From: Thiomicrospira sp. ALE5
GTDB taxonomy: Bacteria; Pseudomonadota; Gammaproteobacteria; Thiomicrospirales; Thiomicrospiraceae
Length of the DNA: 64,000 nucleotides
Direction: 5' to 3'
NCBI RefSeq assembly: GCF_900112445.1
Contig: NZ_FOYY01000003.1
Span: 693,960-757,959, forward strand
Part shown: piece by piece, positions 55,076-63,915 of the stretch
Layout: each line of letters opens with the position of its first letter
Position numbering within the stretch: the first letter of the stretch is position 1
Made by a program: the position numbers and the translations under genes
Notes under the pieces: generated by a model
Databases searched by the model: none
What the model was told of the DNA's origin: nothing
Seen by the model: only the letters and a program-made list of their open reading frames with translations

Positions 55076-55178
55076 ACATCCTCCAAGATGATTTATATTT
55101 ATATTAGTGTTATGAAATAACAATGTAATTCTAGCACTATCCATCTCTGATACTCACTGCCAAAACTAAGGATGAACC

Positions 55179-56114
55179 ATGGATTTCACAGTTTTTACAC
55201 TTATCTTGCTCGCTGTCGTGGTGATTTACCTCGCCTCAGGTATCAAGATTGTGCCACAAGCGGAGTTGCAAGTTGTTGAACGTCTGGGCCGCTATCATCG
55301 CACCCTGCACGGTGGCCTTAATTTTATTATTCCTGTGGTCGATCGCGTGCGCTCAAAGTTTAGTACCCAAGAACAAGTTGTAGATATTCCTGTTCAAAAG
55401 GTGATTACCCGCGATAACGTCAGTATCGTTATAGATGGCTTAGTTTTTATGCGCGTCAATAATGCTGAACATGCCACCTACGAGATTCTTGATCTCAAAC
55501 ACGCCCTTGCCCAGTTGGCACAAACGACCCTACGTTCAGAAATTGGTAAGATGGATTTAGACGATACCCTGTCATCGCGTGACACACTCAATGCCACCTT
55601 GATGATTGCGTTAGATAATGCATCAGGCGGCTGGGGCGCTAAAGTCACGCGCGTGGAAATTTCTGACATCTCTGTACCCGAAGCGGTTCAACACGCCATG
55701 GAACTGCAATTACGGGCTGAGCGTGAACGTCGAGCCACCGAAACGGAGGCGGAAGGTTTAAAAAATGCCACCATTGCGAAGGCTGAAGGTGACCGCCAAA
55801 AAGCCTTCAAAGAAGCCGAGGCCATTGAGCGTACAGCCGATGCAATGCGTTATGAACAGATTCAGCTGGCGCAAGGTCAGCAAGAAGCCATTGTGATGCT
55901 AGCACAAGCGATGCAATCTAACCCTAACGCAGCCGAGTTCTTACTGGCCAAAGACCGTATTAAAGCCTGGGAAGGCATTGCCGCTAGTGATTCGGCCAAC
56001 AAGGTGGTGATTCCTTATGAAGCCACTGAACTGGTTGGTGCCCTATCGGTACTGCAAGGCGTGCTCACCCAAGCGGGCGTTGTAACTGGCAACACTACGG
56101 GAGCGTCTAAATGA
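55179..56114 (+). CDS. SPFH/band-7 membrane protein (QmcA/stomatin-like)
   Basis: A 311-residue protein. An N-terminal membrane helix (about 4-22) is followed by the SPFH domain with VPQAELQVVERLGRYHRTLHGGLNFIIPVVDRV and later SDISVPEAVQHAM, then a long helical coiled-coil tail rich in Ala/Glu (RAERERRATETEAEGLKNATIAKAEG). The family forms oligomeric membrane rings involved in protein quality control and membrane microdomains. Its stop overlaps the NfeD start by four bases (ATGA), the classical SPFH-NfeD pairing. Confidence 0.93.
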   Translation: MDFTVFTLILLAVVVIYLASGIKIVPQAELQVVERLGRYHRTLHGGLNFIIPVVDRVRSKFSTQEQVVDIPVQKVITRDNVSIVIDGLVFMRVNNAEHATYEILDLKHALAQLAQTTLRSEIGKMDLDDTLSSRDTLNATLMIALDNASGGWGAKVTRVEISDISVPEAVQHAMELQLRAERERRATETEAEGLKNATIAKAEGDRQKAFKEAEAIERTADAMRYEQIQLAQGQQEAIVMLAQAMQSNPNAAEFLLAKDRIKAWEGIAASDSANKVVIPYEATELVGALSVLQGVLTQAGVVTGNTTGASK

Positions 56115-56551
56115 TTACACTAGGCCTGCTCGACCTTATTCCAAGCTGGGCGCTAATTGCATTGGGTTTTGCGCTCATCGGTGTCGAAATGCTGCTCGGT
56201 TTATTTATGTTGATGTGGTTTGGCATTGGTTTAATTGTAGTCGGCCTGCTTAGTTTTGTAGTTGATTTTGAGTATGGCGAAATTCAACTCATTTTTGCTT
56301 TTGCCATCGGCTCGGTACTGCTATTCGCTTTGCGTAATAAAGTAATTGCCAAGCGCAACGCTAAAGAAGAAATCTCAGTCACCTACCAAACCGGCGGCAT
56401 AGGCAAGCTCTCCTTGCACAATGATACCTGGATGGTGTTTTATCACGGCACCCACTGGCAAGTTGCCAATCCACCGGCCGAATGGCAAGAGGGCCAACGG
56501 GTTCGCGTCACTAAAATTGAACTCAACCAGGCCTGGATTGAGCCTGAATGA
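56111..56551 (+). CDS. NfeD-like membrane protein
   Basis: A 146-residue protein. Two or three hydrophobic segments (about 12-34, 39-55 and 61-75) come first, then a C-terminal OB-fold domain (about 90-146, TYQTGGIGKLSLHNDTWMVF and GQRVRVTKIEL). This is the short NfeD form that partners SPFH proteins. Start and stop overlap both neighbours by four bases, so the three genes of this operon are translated as a coupled set. Confidence 0.92.
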   Translation: MITLGLLDLIPSWALIALGFALIGVEMLLGLFMLMWFGIGLIVVGLLSFVVDFEYGEIQLIFAFAIGSVLLFALRNKVIAKRNAKEEISVTYQTGGIGKLSLHNDTWMVFYHGTHWQVANPPAEWQEGQRVRVTKIELNQAWIEPE

Positions 56552-57747
56552 CCACCAGACTTAAACCACTCGTCACCTCATTACTAGCAGGCCTGCTATT
56601 GGCTATCTCTGGGGGCGGTATGGCTGACACACCACTCAGCAGTCCACTTGAACAAGCGGCGCAACAAAACCTAATCACCCTGCCCTTTAACCCAGAAGTT
56701 GTGGATTTTACCCAGGCAGATGACTGGCAAGGCTTAATCAATAAGCTTGCTGATTATCAGGTTATTTTTCATGGCGAAATTCACAACCGCCTCAGTGACC
56801 ATTTAATCCAAGCTGAATTATTACACCTGATGCATCAACACACATCCGCGCTCGCGGTGGGTGTGGAGTGGTTTCAGGCGCCCTTTCAAGCCTGGGTTGA
56901 TGGCTATATTGCTGGACGTTTAGATGAAGGCGAATTATTACAACGCACCGAATACTTTTCTCGTTGGCGTTATGATTGGCGCTTGCTGCAACCACTGATG
57001 CAGTATGCACGCGATCATCAAATTCGTGTCTTAGCGCTGAATGCGCCCGCTGAACTCACCCGGCAGATTGCCCGTGAAGGGCTGGATAGTCTAAGCCATG
57101 AACAACGTGTGCAATTGCCCAAGATTCATCCACCCCATCCTGACCATGAACAGCGGCTACGAGATTTTTTTGGTCAAAACTTGGCTGAACACGCCAACAC
57201 CGATAACTTTATCCATGCACAACGGACTTGGGACGAAACCATGGCCGCAAATGCTGCCGCTTGGCTTAGAGCCAACCCAAACACTCGCATGTTAGTCATA
57301 GCCGGCCAATTTCATTTAGATTATCAACAGGCAATTATCGGCGATATGCTGCGCCATCTGCCCAGTTTAGCTGGGCAAACCTTAAGCTTAGCCAATGGTC
57401 CATTCGAGGAATGGCAATCGGGTCGATTTGATGGTTTTTTGCTCACTGACGAGCTAGCTTTACCGGCACATGGTCGAATTGGCAGCCATATTACCCCACA
57501 GGGCCAGGCCTGCTTACGTGAAATCATTGCCGACAGTGCCGCCGATTGGGCCGGTTTACAAGTGGGTGACTGCATTATTGCGTTTAATCATCAACCGATT
57601 CGTCACTTCAGTGACTTAATGTTAGCGCTTTATCAAACTCAGCCAGATCAACAGGTGCAACTTAAAATCAATCGACCCATTTCAAAAAACCATAATAAAA
57701 AGCAAGTTGAAAACCACACCCTAACTATTGAGCTAACACTAGATTAA
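56548..57747 (+). CDS. ChaN-like haem-binding protein with C-terminal PDZ domain
   Basis: A 399-residue protein. A signal peptide spans about residues 1-26 (VTSLLAGLLLAISGGGMA). A ChaN-type domain (PF04187-like; about 50-300) shows HGEIHNRLSDH, VGVEWFQAPFQAW and VIAGQFHLDYQQ; in ChaN such residues bind haem or iron. The C-terminus (about 310-385, PQGQACLREIIADSAADWAGLQVGDCIIAFN) is a PDZ fold. The fused PDZ suggests peptide or partner binding. The start overlaps nfeD by four bases, and its end overlaps the convergent NuoL-like gene by nine bases. Confidence 0.86.
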   Translation: MTTRLKPLVTSLLAGLLLAISGGGMADTPLSSPLEQAAQQNLITLPFNPEVVDFTQADDWQGLINKLADYQVIFHGEIHNRLSDHLIQAELLHLMHQHTSALAVGVEWFQAPFQAWVDGYIAGRLDEGELLQRTEYFSRWRYDWRLLQPLMQYARDHQIRVLALNAPAELTRQIAREGLDSLSHEQRVQLPKIHPPHPDHEQRLRDFFGQNLAEHANTDNFIHAQRTWDETMAANAAAWLRANPNTRMLVIAGQFHLDYQQAIIGDMLRHLPSLAGQTLSLANGPFEEWQSGRFDGFLLTDELALPAHGRIGSHITPQGQACLREIIADSAADWAGLQVGDCIIAFNHQPIRHFSDLMLALYQTQPDQQVQLKINRPISKNHNKKQVENHTLTIELTLD

Positions 57748-59532
57748 CGGCCAACTTATGACCAGCAATAGGGTAATTAACAATGTAAGCCAAGCCAGTA
57801 AATAACCTAGCCAACTGACCGTTTTACTGGTGTGAATAATGTCATGCATTGTAGGGTGTTTGAGCCATACCCAAACTTTTGTGACTGGCTTGGCTGGCAA
57901 AACGGCTAACACCCGCCTGCCTGTCTGCGCAACATGCTGTGTCAAACGCTCACCTAACCACTCATAAACGACTAATACATCGCCTGCGGGCAACTCAAAT
58001 TGCCGATTGATCCGAATCCGCCAGGCTAAGGCTATCATTAAGGCTAATACCAGAGGTGGCCAGGCCTGCTGCAACATTTGCTCATAAGCCAAATTCACCG
58101 GCGCCAAGGTTTGCCATGCTAAATTATGCGTACTGATCGCTTGGGTAAAGCCACCGGCCAGTAACAATAATGGCCAAAGCATGATAATGCCAAGTACCAA
58201 TAACCAAGCACTGAATGCACCCGCATCATTCCAGGCTTTAGACCACTTAAATTGTGCGCCCGGCAAACCTAGTGACCAAGGCTGTTTAAGCAAACGCCGA
58301 ATAAAGTGCATCATTAACAACAAAGTGGCCCCAGAGGCAATACTTAACCACCAGAGCGGTAAGGTTGCGACCACGGCCTCCATTTCACTGGATAATTTCA
58401 TACCGTATTTCAACCAAGCACCCGCGGTTAAGGGTGCCCCCGCTAACACCAAAGCTAACAGCACCAGGCCTGCTAAGGCGACATAACGTAGTGTCATGGT
58501 CGTGGCAAATTTATACCAACCTAAACCAATAAATAACGCGCTTTTCACCAGGGCATGATGCCAAGCAAACAAGGCCACCCACAGCACCCAAATGCGCGGG
58601 TCGGGCGTTTGCCATACCCAACTTAGCCCCCAAATCAACCAACCCATTTGGCTAATGCTTGAATAAGACAACACGGTTTTAGGGTCGGTTTGGGTTAACC
58701 CCATCACCACCCCATAGAGCATAGCAATCCCACCTAACCAGGCAAGTGCCATAAACACGGTTTCACTGAGTGGCATGGCCAAACTGGGTAATAAAATCCA
58801 CAACCCAAGAATGCCGGCCTTAATCATCACGCCCGATAAAATGGCACTGGCCGGAATGGGGGCTGCAGTATAGGCTAAGGGTAACCAAACATGTAGCAGA
58901 GGCACACCTAATTTCACCGCCATACCCAAGGCAATTAGTGCCATGCCCCAGGCACCGGATGGGGTAGTTAACCATACCATTAAATCGGTGGTGCCCAATT
59001 CTGCCGCGCGTAGCAACAGGCCACTGAATAACAGAATTTCACCCAGAATAGCCAGCATGATATACCAATTAGCTGCCCGCTCTGCGTGCACAGTGCGTTC
59101 ATGGACCACCAACCCCCACGCCGCTAGGCTCATTAAGCTAAAAAACAGATAAAAACTTAGCGCATCACCGGCCACGACCAGCCCTAAACTGCCCGCTAAA
59201 CTCAGTTTCATAAATAACGGATAGCTAATATCATCTGTTTTAACCCAGTGACTATGCCAAGCCACTAAGGCCCAGATAATGATGCTAAAGCTCAGCCAGA
59301 TAAATGACAGCTCATGCCATACCAAATGTAAGCCAAGCAAAAAGCTAGGAAGATAAAGCGCATCAAGCGGAGAGATGACAGGGGCCAGCAAACCCAGTTG
59401 CGCAAACCATAACAATACCGCAGGGATAAGGCCAAGGGTAATAAGGCTGCCGGTATATTTTTTGGTGGCCGGAATTAATAAGCTGATTGTCAATAACAGC
59501 GGCCACAACCACAATGCCATCATCAGGTTCAT
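57739..59532 (-). CDS. NuoL/MrpD-like proton-conducting membrane subunit
   Basis: A 597-residue protein with about 14-16 membrane helices, of the complex I L/M/N and Mrp antiporter family. Conserved lysine-bearing segments are present: AVKLGVPLLHVWLPLAYTAAP (Lys near 207) and GVMIKAGILGLW (Lys near 238). The usual TM5 glutamate is missing: the segment reads LSFYLFFSLMSLAAWGLVV where relatives have FFELMS-type sequence. A lone gene of this type without other Nuo, Mrp or hydrogenase genes is unusual. It follows the BatD gene by 30 bp in the same direction. Role is unclear; a transporter partner encoded elsewhere is possible. Confidence 0.85.
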   Translation of the reverse strand: MNLMMALWLWPLLLTISLLIPATKKYTGSLITLGLIPAVLLWFAQLGLLAPVISPLDALYLPSFLLGLHLVWHELSFIWLSFSIIIWALVAWHSHWVKTDDISYPLFMKLSLAGSLGLVVAGDALSFYLFFSLMSLAAWGLVVHERTVHAERAANWYIMLAILGEILLFSGLLLRAAELGTTDLMVWLTTPSGAWGMALIALGMAVKLGVPLLHVWLPLAYTAAPIPASAILSGVMIKAGILGLWILLPSLAMPLSETVFMALAWLGGIAMLYGVVMGLTQTDPKTVLSYSSISQMGWLIWGLSWVWQTPDPRIWVLWVALFAWHHALVKSALFIGLGWYKFATTMTLRYVALAGLVLLALVLAGAPLTAGAWLKYGMKLSSEMEAVVATLPLWWLSIASGATLLLMMHFIRRLLKQPWSLGLPGAQFKWSKAWNDAGAFSAWLLVLGIIMLWPLLLLAGGFTQAISTHNLAWQTLAPVNLAYEQMLQQAWPPLVLALMIALAWRIRINRQFELPAGDVLVVYEWLGERLTQHVAQTGRRVLAVLPAKPVTKVWVWLKHPTMHDIIHTSKTVSWLGYLLAWLTLLITLLLVISWPLI

Positions 59533-59562
59533 CTGTCACCACATCTGCTATGAAAAGTAAAT

Positions 59563-60972
59563 TTATTGTAGCTGATTTGGTGAAGGCTTGTCAGCTTGCG
59601 GCGCATATAACCAAGGGCGCAAAGCAAGAATCGCTTGTTGGTAATGACAAGGTTTGCCAAAACGTTGTTGATAGGCGGTTAACCAGGCCTGCTGGGTCGC
59701 CGGTCTGCCAAATTTTTGCGCTTGCGACCATTGCAATAACGACTGCCAGCAGTCTTGCGCCTGTTGCGGCGAATGAATCGGTTGACGCATAATAGACCAC
59801 AAACGCCCATGACTATAGCCTCGCACAATCAGCCAAACCAACACAGCAAGGATCAGTAGGCCTGCTAATAGTCCCACTAATGCCAGTAACATCCATAACC
59901 AAATTGGCAAGGCGATAAAAAACTGCGCGGGCAAAGTTTTTTCAGTTAGCTGCTGGGTGTGGCGATCAAAATACAGCCAACTCACCGGCGCATAATAGCC
60001 CCAACGCACCCCATCCAGCCTGAAAGGTTGTACCCAAGTTTGTGAAAGAACTCGGCCCTCCTCTTGCCACTGCACACGTGATTCACGCCGCTGAAACAAC
60101 CATTCTGGTTGATGCTCAGAAGTTAATTGCTGCTGCAACAGACTCCCTAAAGGCGGAAAATAATCCATATCTACCGCGCTCCAATGGGTGTAAAGTTCAT
60201 ACACCCGACCACTGACCATAATACTGGGACGTTGCCAATGCCACTCAAGGGGACCCGAAGACAAACTGGGCGGAACATAACTTGGGCGCGCACGCACATG
60301 CACACTTTGTGGCGGCGCAAAAAACTGCCATACTCCGCCGCCTTGTCTAGTACTAACTCTTAAACTCGGCGCACTGCGTACAAACTCACCTTCTTCATCT
60401 AAACGCTGCGCCCAAATTAAACGCGCCTGCTGATTAGATAGGCGCTCTAAGGGCGCACTCTCCAAACCTGCTTGCTCCGGCATCTGCACATTTAAGCTCA
60501 AACCTTCATCGACTAATTCAATATCCAAGTGCTGGCTCCACCAGTCACCCAACCAGCCGTGTGCTGGCGCGTCCGACCAATGTAATTTGATTAAAGGATT
60601 AGGCAACACCTCTAAACGTTGCGCGGGTAAACGCAAAGTACCGCTGCGCAAGGCCGGCGTGGTAATTAAACCAGGCTGGTAAGGCGTCAAGGTCAGTCGC
60701 ACCCGATCAACAGCGGGATAGCGCACTTGAATATGAAAATAAGCCTGCAGCGGGGTTAAATCCATGCGGTCAAATTCGGCGTGGGTATTGTCACTGCGTA
60801 AGGTCAGTTGAATACTTTCACCGAGGATTAAACTTGGCGTAAGACCCGTGACTGAAGCGTCTGCAATGGCGTGCGGCGACAGCCCCTGCAAGACAATGGC
60901 AAACCACCAGCAGATAATCGCCATCAGAAGGTTACGCCTTAGATGAGGTTTTACCATCGTTTTGCTTACCAT
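59563..60972 (-). CDS. batD: BatD-like oxygen-tolerance protein
   Basis: A 469-residue protein. A signal peptide or N-terminal anchor (about 14-36, LLMAIICWWFAIVLQGLSPHAIA) is followed by beta-rich Ig-like repeats (LGESIQLTLRSDNTHAEFDRM onward) and a C-terminal membrane helix (about 343-368, FIALPIWLWMLLALVGLLAGLLILAVLVWLI), then a cytoplasmic tail. This is the layout of BatD. In Bat operons it acts with the VWA proteins in the membrane; functions suggested for relatives include stress tolerance and periplasmic redox chemistry. Its start overlaps the VWA-TPR gene by seven bases. Confidence 0.85.
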   Translation of the reverse strand: MVSKTMVKPHLRRNLLMAIICWWFAIVLQGLSPHAIADASVTGLTPSLILGESIQLTLRSDNTHAEFDRMDLTPLQAYFHIQVRYPAVDRVRLTLTPYQPGLITTPALRSGTLRLPAQRLEVLPNPLIKLHWSDAPAHGWLGDWWSQHLDIELVDEGLSLNVQMPEQAGLESAPLERLSNQQARLIWAQRLDEEGEFVRSAPSLRVSTRQGGGVWQFFAPPQSVHVRARPSYVPPSLSSGPLEWHWQRPSIMVSGRVYELYTHWSAVDMDYFPPLGSLLQQQLTSEHQPEWLFQRRESRVQWQEEGRVLSQTWVQPFRLDGVRWGYYAPVSWLYFDRHTQQLTEKTLPAQFFIALPIWLWMLLALVGLLAGLLILAVLVWLIVRGYSHGRLWSIMRQPIHSPQQAQDCWQSLLQWSQAQKFGRPATQQAWLTAYQQRFGKPCHYQQAILALRPWLYAPQADKPSPNQLQ

Positions 60973-62822
60973 GGTTTGACCCCTGGCAACTCACGTGGCT
61001 CGACCTGACGCGCTTGAAAACCAGCCTCACGCTCAAATAAATGAAACAAAATGCCCACTTGGTCATCAGCAATCGTGTCTAAGTAACGGGCTAAATCCGC
61101 CTGGCGCTGCTCGCGGGCTAAATCTAGACGTTGCTGTTCAATCACTGCTTGACCTTGCCAGGCTCCACGACTCGCAAACGTCGATTGTTGCTCGGGCGGT
61201 AACTCGGCTTGCTGAGCATCGCGCTCTGGCAATTCCTCGCCCCAATAATCTTCATCGTCATCGCGCCCCCAGTTTTCGCCATCGGTGGCGCCGGCTAGGG
61301 TTGGATCCTCATTACCGTCACGCCCGACGCCCTCGCTATTTTCACCCTGTTCGCGTGTTTGCTCACCCTGCTCGGCCTGACGGGCTTGCGCCGCCAATTC
61401 AAGCGCATGCTGACGTTGTGCCAAAGCTAAATTATGCGCCGCTTCGGGAAAATCCGCTTGATGAATTAATGCGCCTTCAAAGGCTTCCACTGCCAAGGAC
61501 CAGGCCTGCTGATCGGCATAACTTAAACCTAGGTTATATAAACTACGCGCCCGCTCGTCATGGTTTCGTGCGGTTAATAGCGCTTGACGAAAATAACCCT
61601 GAGCTTGCTGATGTTGCTGTTCGCGGTGCAACTCTTCTCCCGCTTGCATCCAGCGCACATAATCCGCTTGCTGTGCCTGTGCATTGTTCATACTTAATAG
61701 GCTAACTAGCAGGCCTGCTACTAGCCACAAAGCAAGCGGTGACGAGGATATAGCTTGCTGCTGACCCGACTGCTGACTGGGCGTCGAATAGCGCCACAAT
61801 AATCCTAGCAATAACAATCCCACTACCCAAGGCGTTAGGTCATAAAATGCGTGTTGCATGGCGCTCGTATCGTCTGCACTCTTCTCATCATCTAAGCCCA
61901 ACCCCGCATTGGCTAAAAAACGCGCCTCATAGTCAAACCAGCTTTGTAGAGCGGCAGATTGATTACGGTCATCAACATAGCGCCCTTGTGCCGCTTGCGC
62001 CAAACGTTGCAAGCTTTGTCGCGCCATCGGCACCGTTACCCGTACGCCATCATAGACCAGCCATCCGGTCGGTGAAGCTGAATCTGGCAAGCCCACCGCA
62101 TCCGTCGACCCTACCCCAACCACTAGCAAACCAATCTTCGCCTGCGCATAGGCCTCGGCCACCGCCAGTAAACCAGCCTGTTGCTCTGACAACACGCCAT
62201 CGGTTACCAGCACCACCTGCTGCACCCCCTGTTCTTGCGCGACCGCTAATGCCTGCTTCATCGCGACCGCCAACTGGGTGCCCGCAAACGGCAGGCGTTG
62301 TGCTTGCAATAAACCCAACCGGCTTTGCAACAACGCCTTATCTTCGGTTATCGGCAAGGCCCAATAGGCCTCGGTGCCAAACAGCATTAAACCCACGCGA
62401 TCTTCGGCGGGTAAGCGCTGCGCCCAAGCCGCCAATAGGTTTTGCGCATGGCCAAAACGATCCGGTTGACGGTCAAGTGCGGTCATCGAGCGACTGGCAT
62501 CCAACAAGACCAAATGGGTGATTCCGCCGGTTTGTTGGGGTGTGGCAGGCGCATCCAACGCCCAACGTGGACCAGCTACGGCCACAATAAGCAACACCCC
62601 CAACCAAAACCCGAGTGGCCAGCGCCAGGGCCATAATCTGGCCGGTGCACCAGCGGCCAGCGACCAAGGAGTTAATGACGCATCACTATAGTCATGAAGT
62701 TGTTTATGCCGATAGCCTAACCACAGCAGCAGGCCTGCTAACCAGGGCAGCAGTAGCGCTAACCAACCTGCCTGCCGAAAAAACAAGCCCGCGACAATTA
62801 AATCCGCCTCATTCGTGACCAC
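60966..62822 (-). CDS. BatB/BatC-like VWA-TPR fusion protein
   Basis: A 618-residue protein with a GTG start at 62822 that overlaps batA by 14 bases. Membrane helices occur near the N-terminus (about 10-33 and 70-85) and after the VWA domain. The VWA domain (about 100-290) has an intact MIDAS DASRSM with Asp108 and LVTDGVLSEQ. A second helix (about 320-345 and 365-380) leads to TPR-like repeats (about 395-480, ALLTARNHDERARSLYNLGLSY; AVEAFEGALIHQADFPEAAHNLAL). This matches a BatB-BatC fusion. The C-terminal acidic tail (GEELPERDAQQ) is followed by a motif-free end. It likely forms a membrane complex with BatA and BatD. Confidence 0.9.
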   Translation of the reverse strand: MVTNEADLIVAGLFFRQAGWLALLLPWLAGLLLWLGYRHKQLHDYSDASLTPWSLAAGAPARLWPWRWPLGFWLGVLLIVAVAGPRWALDAPATPQQTGGITHLVLLDASRSMTALDRQPDRFGHAQNLLAAWAQRLPAEDRVGLMLFGTEAYWALPITEDKALLQSRLGLLQAQRLPFAGTQLAVAMKQALAVAQEQGVQQVVLVTDGVLSEQQAGLLAVAEAYAQAKIGLLVVGVGSTDAVGLPDSASPTGWLVYDGVRVTVPMARQSLQRLAQAAQGRYVDDRNQSAALQSWFDYEARFLANAGLGLDDEKSADDTSAMQHAFYDLTPWVVGLLLLGLLWRYSTPSQQSGQQQAISSSPLALWLVAGLLVSLLSMNNAQAQQADYVRWMQAGEELHREQQHQQAQGYFRQALLTARNHDERARSLYNLGLSYADQQAWSLAVEAFEGALIHQADFPEAAHNLALAQRQHALELAAQARQAEQGEQTREQGENSEGVGRDGNEDPTLAGATDGENWGRDDDEDYWGEELPERDAQQAELPPEQQSTFASRGAWQGQAVIEQQRLDLAREQRQADLARYLDTIADDQVGILFHLFEREAGFQARQVEPRELPGVKPW

Positions 62823-63915
62823 GACGCCACCCCCGCAACGGATAATGGGTTAATAGATGAATTAACAACAACAGCCCGGCCACGCCGAGTGCCAGCAGCA
62901 ACGGCCAATGAGCTAAACTCACCGCACGCCATTGTTCACCCTGCTCGACTACACCCTCACGTGCGCGCAACTGCAATTGCGCAAAAGCTTGCCGTAACGC
63001 ATTAGGGTCATACACCGCCACAAATTGACCGCCGGTGTCTGCCGCCAGGGTTTGTAAACTCGCCGTTTCTAACGGCTGATAAATAAGTCTTGAAGAACCA
63101 CGTGACGAAGCTTCTTGACCGCCCAGTCCTATGGTATGAATCGCGATATCATTTAGCCTTGCATACTCAATCACATCGGCCAAACTCAATCGACTGCGTG
63201 TCTGTAAACCATCACTTACCACCACTAACAGCGGATCATAATCCTTGGGGCGCTGCGTATCGGCTAACATAGTGCGTATCGCCAAGGCCATCGCCTCGCC
63301 CATGGCTTGATCGGTACGCCCCGCCAGATAGGGAAGCAAACGCGGCAATTCCGCGCGCACCGTATCACGATCAGCGGTCATCGGCATCAGCGTAAAGGCC
63401 TGGTCGGCATATAAAATAATACTAAAACGATGTTGAGGCATAGCGGCCACAAACTCATCTAATACCTGCTGCAACACCGCCACGCGGCTTAAAGGTTGGT
63501 CGTTTTCTGCATAGTCCTCTAGCACTAAAGACACCGAACTTTCCACCACCAAGGTGACATCACGGATAGGTTCAGCTTGACGAACCTGTTGCGGTAGCGC
63601 CTGCCAATAAAAAGGACCTGCCAAGGCAAGCAATACCAATAAGACTAACAAAGTGCGCAATAGCGTTTGTAAAGGCATTAACCAGCGTATCAGCCCGGGG
63701 GACTGAACGGATTGATCGTTGCGCGTTGCCATAAATGCGGCTATTTTTGAATGATAAAAAACCGGCTGGGCTTGGGTGGCGGGTTCTGCTAACCACGGCC
63801 AACGCGCTTGACCCTGCTGACGCAGCCACCACAACAAAGGCCAAAGCACGACCAACAACAGTACCCAAGCGGCCTGCCATTGCACATCTTGCCATAGTGA
63901 AAAGAATTCAGTCAT
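62809..63915 (-). CDS. BatA-like VWA domain protein
   Basis: A 368-residue protein. Helices occur near the N-terminus (about 15-31 and 84-107) and the C-terminus (about 338-355, HWPLLLALGVAGLLLLIHLL), with the VWA domain between (about 115-325). The usual MIDAS DxSxS is altered to ESSVSL (Glu125), while VVVSDGLQTRSRLS and AYLAGRTDQAMG are kept, so metal binding may differ. It is the first full gene of the visible Bat operon and overlaps both neighbours: the upstream partial gene by eight bases and the BatB-like gene by 14 bases. Confidence 0.88.
   Translation of the reverse strand: MTEFFSLWQDVQWQAAWVLLLVVLWPLLWWLRQQGQARWPWLAEPATQAQPVFYHSKIAAFMATRNDQSVQSPGLIRWLMPLQTLLRTLLVLLVLLALAGPFYWQALPQQVRQAEPIRDVTLVVESSVSLVLEDYAENDQPLSRVAVLQQVLDEFVAAMPQHRFSIILYADQAFTLMPMTADRDTVRAELPRLLPYLAGRTDQAMGEAMALAIRTMLADTQRPKDYDPLLVVVSDGLQTRSRLSLADVIEYARLNDIAIHTIGLGGQEASSRGSSRLIYQPLETASLQTLAADTGGQFVAVYDPNALRQAFAQLQLRAREGVVEQGEQWRAVSLAHWPLLLALGVAGLLLLIHLLTHYPLRGWRRGHE

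Noticed and set aside
60995-61705. 236-aa open frame on the plus strand inside the BatB/C-like gene
   Set aside because: It lies wholly within a well-supported minus-strand VWA-TPR gene, has no recognised motif and is arginine/proline-rich in the way of an antisense shadow. The neighbouring 224-aa frame at 61847-62521 is rejected for the same reason.
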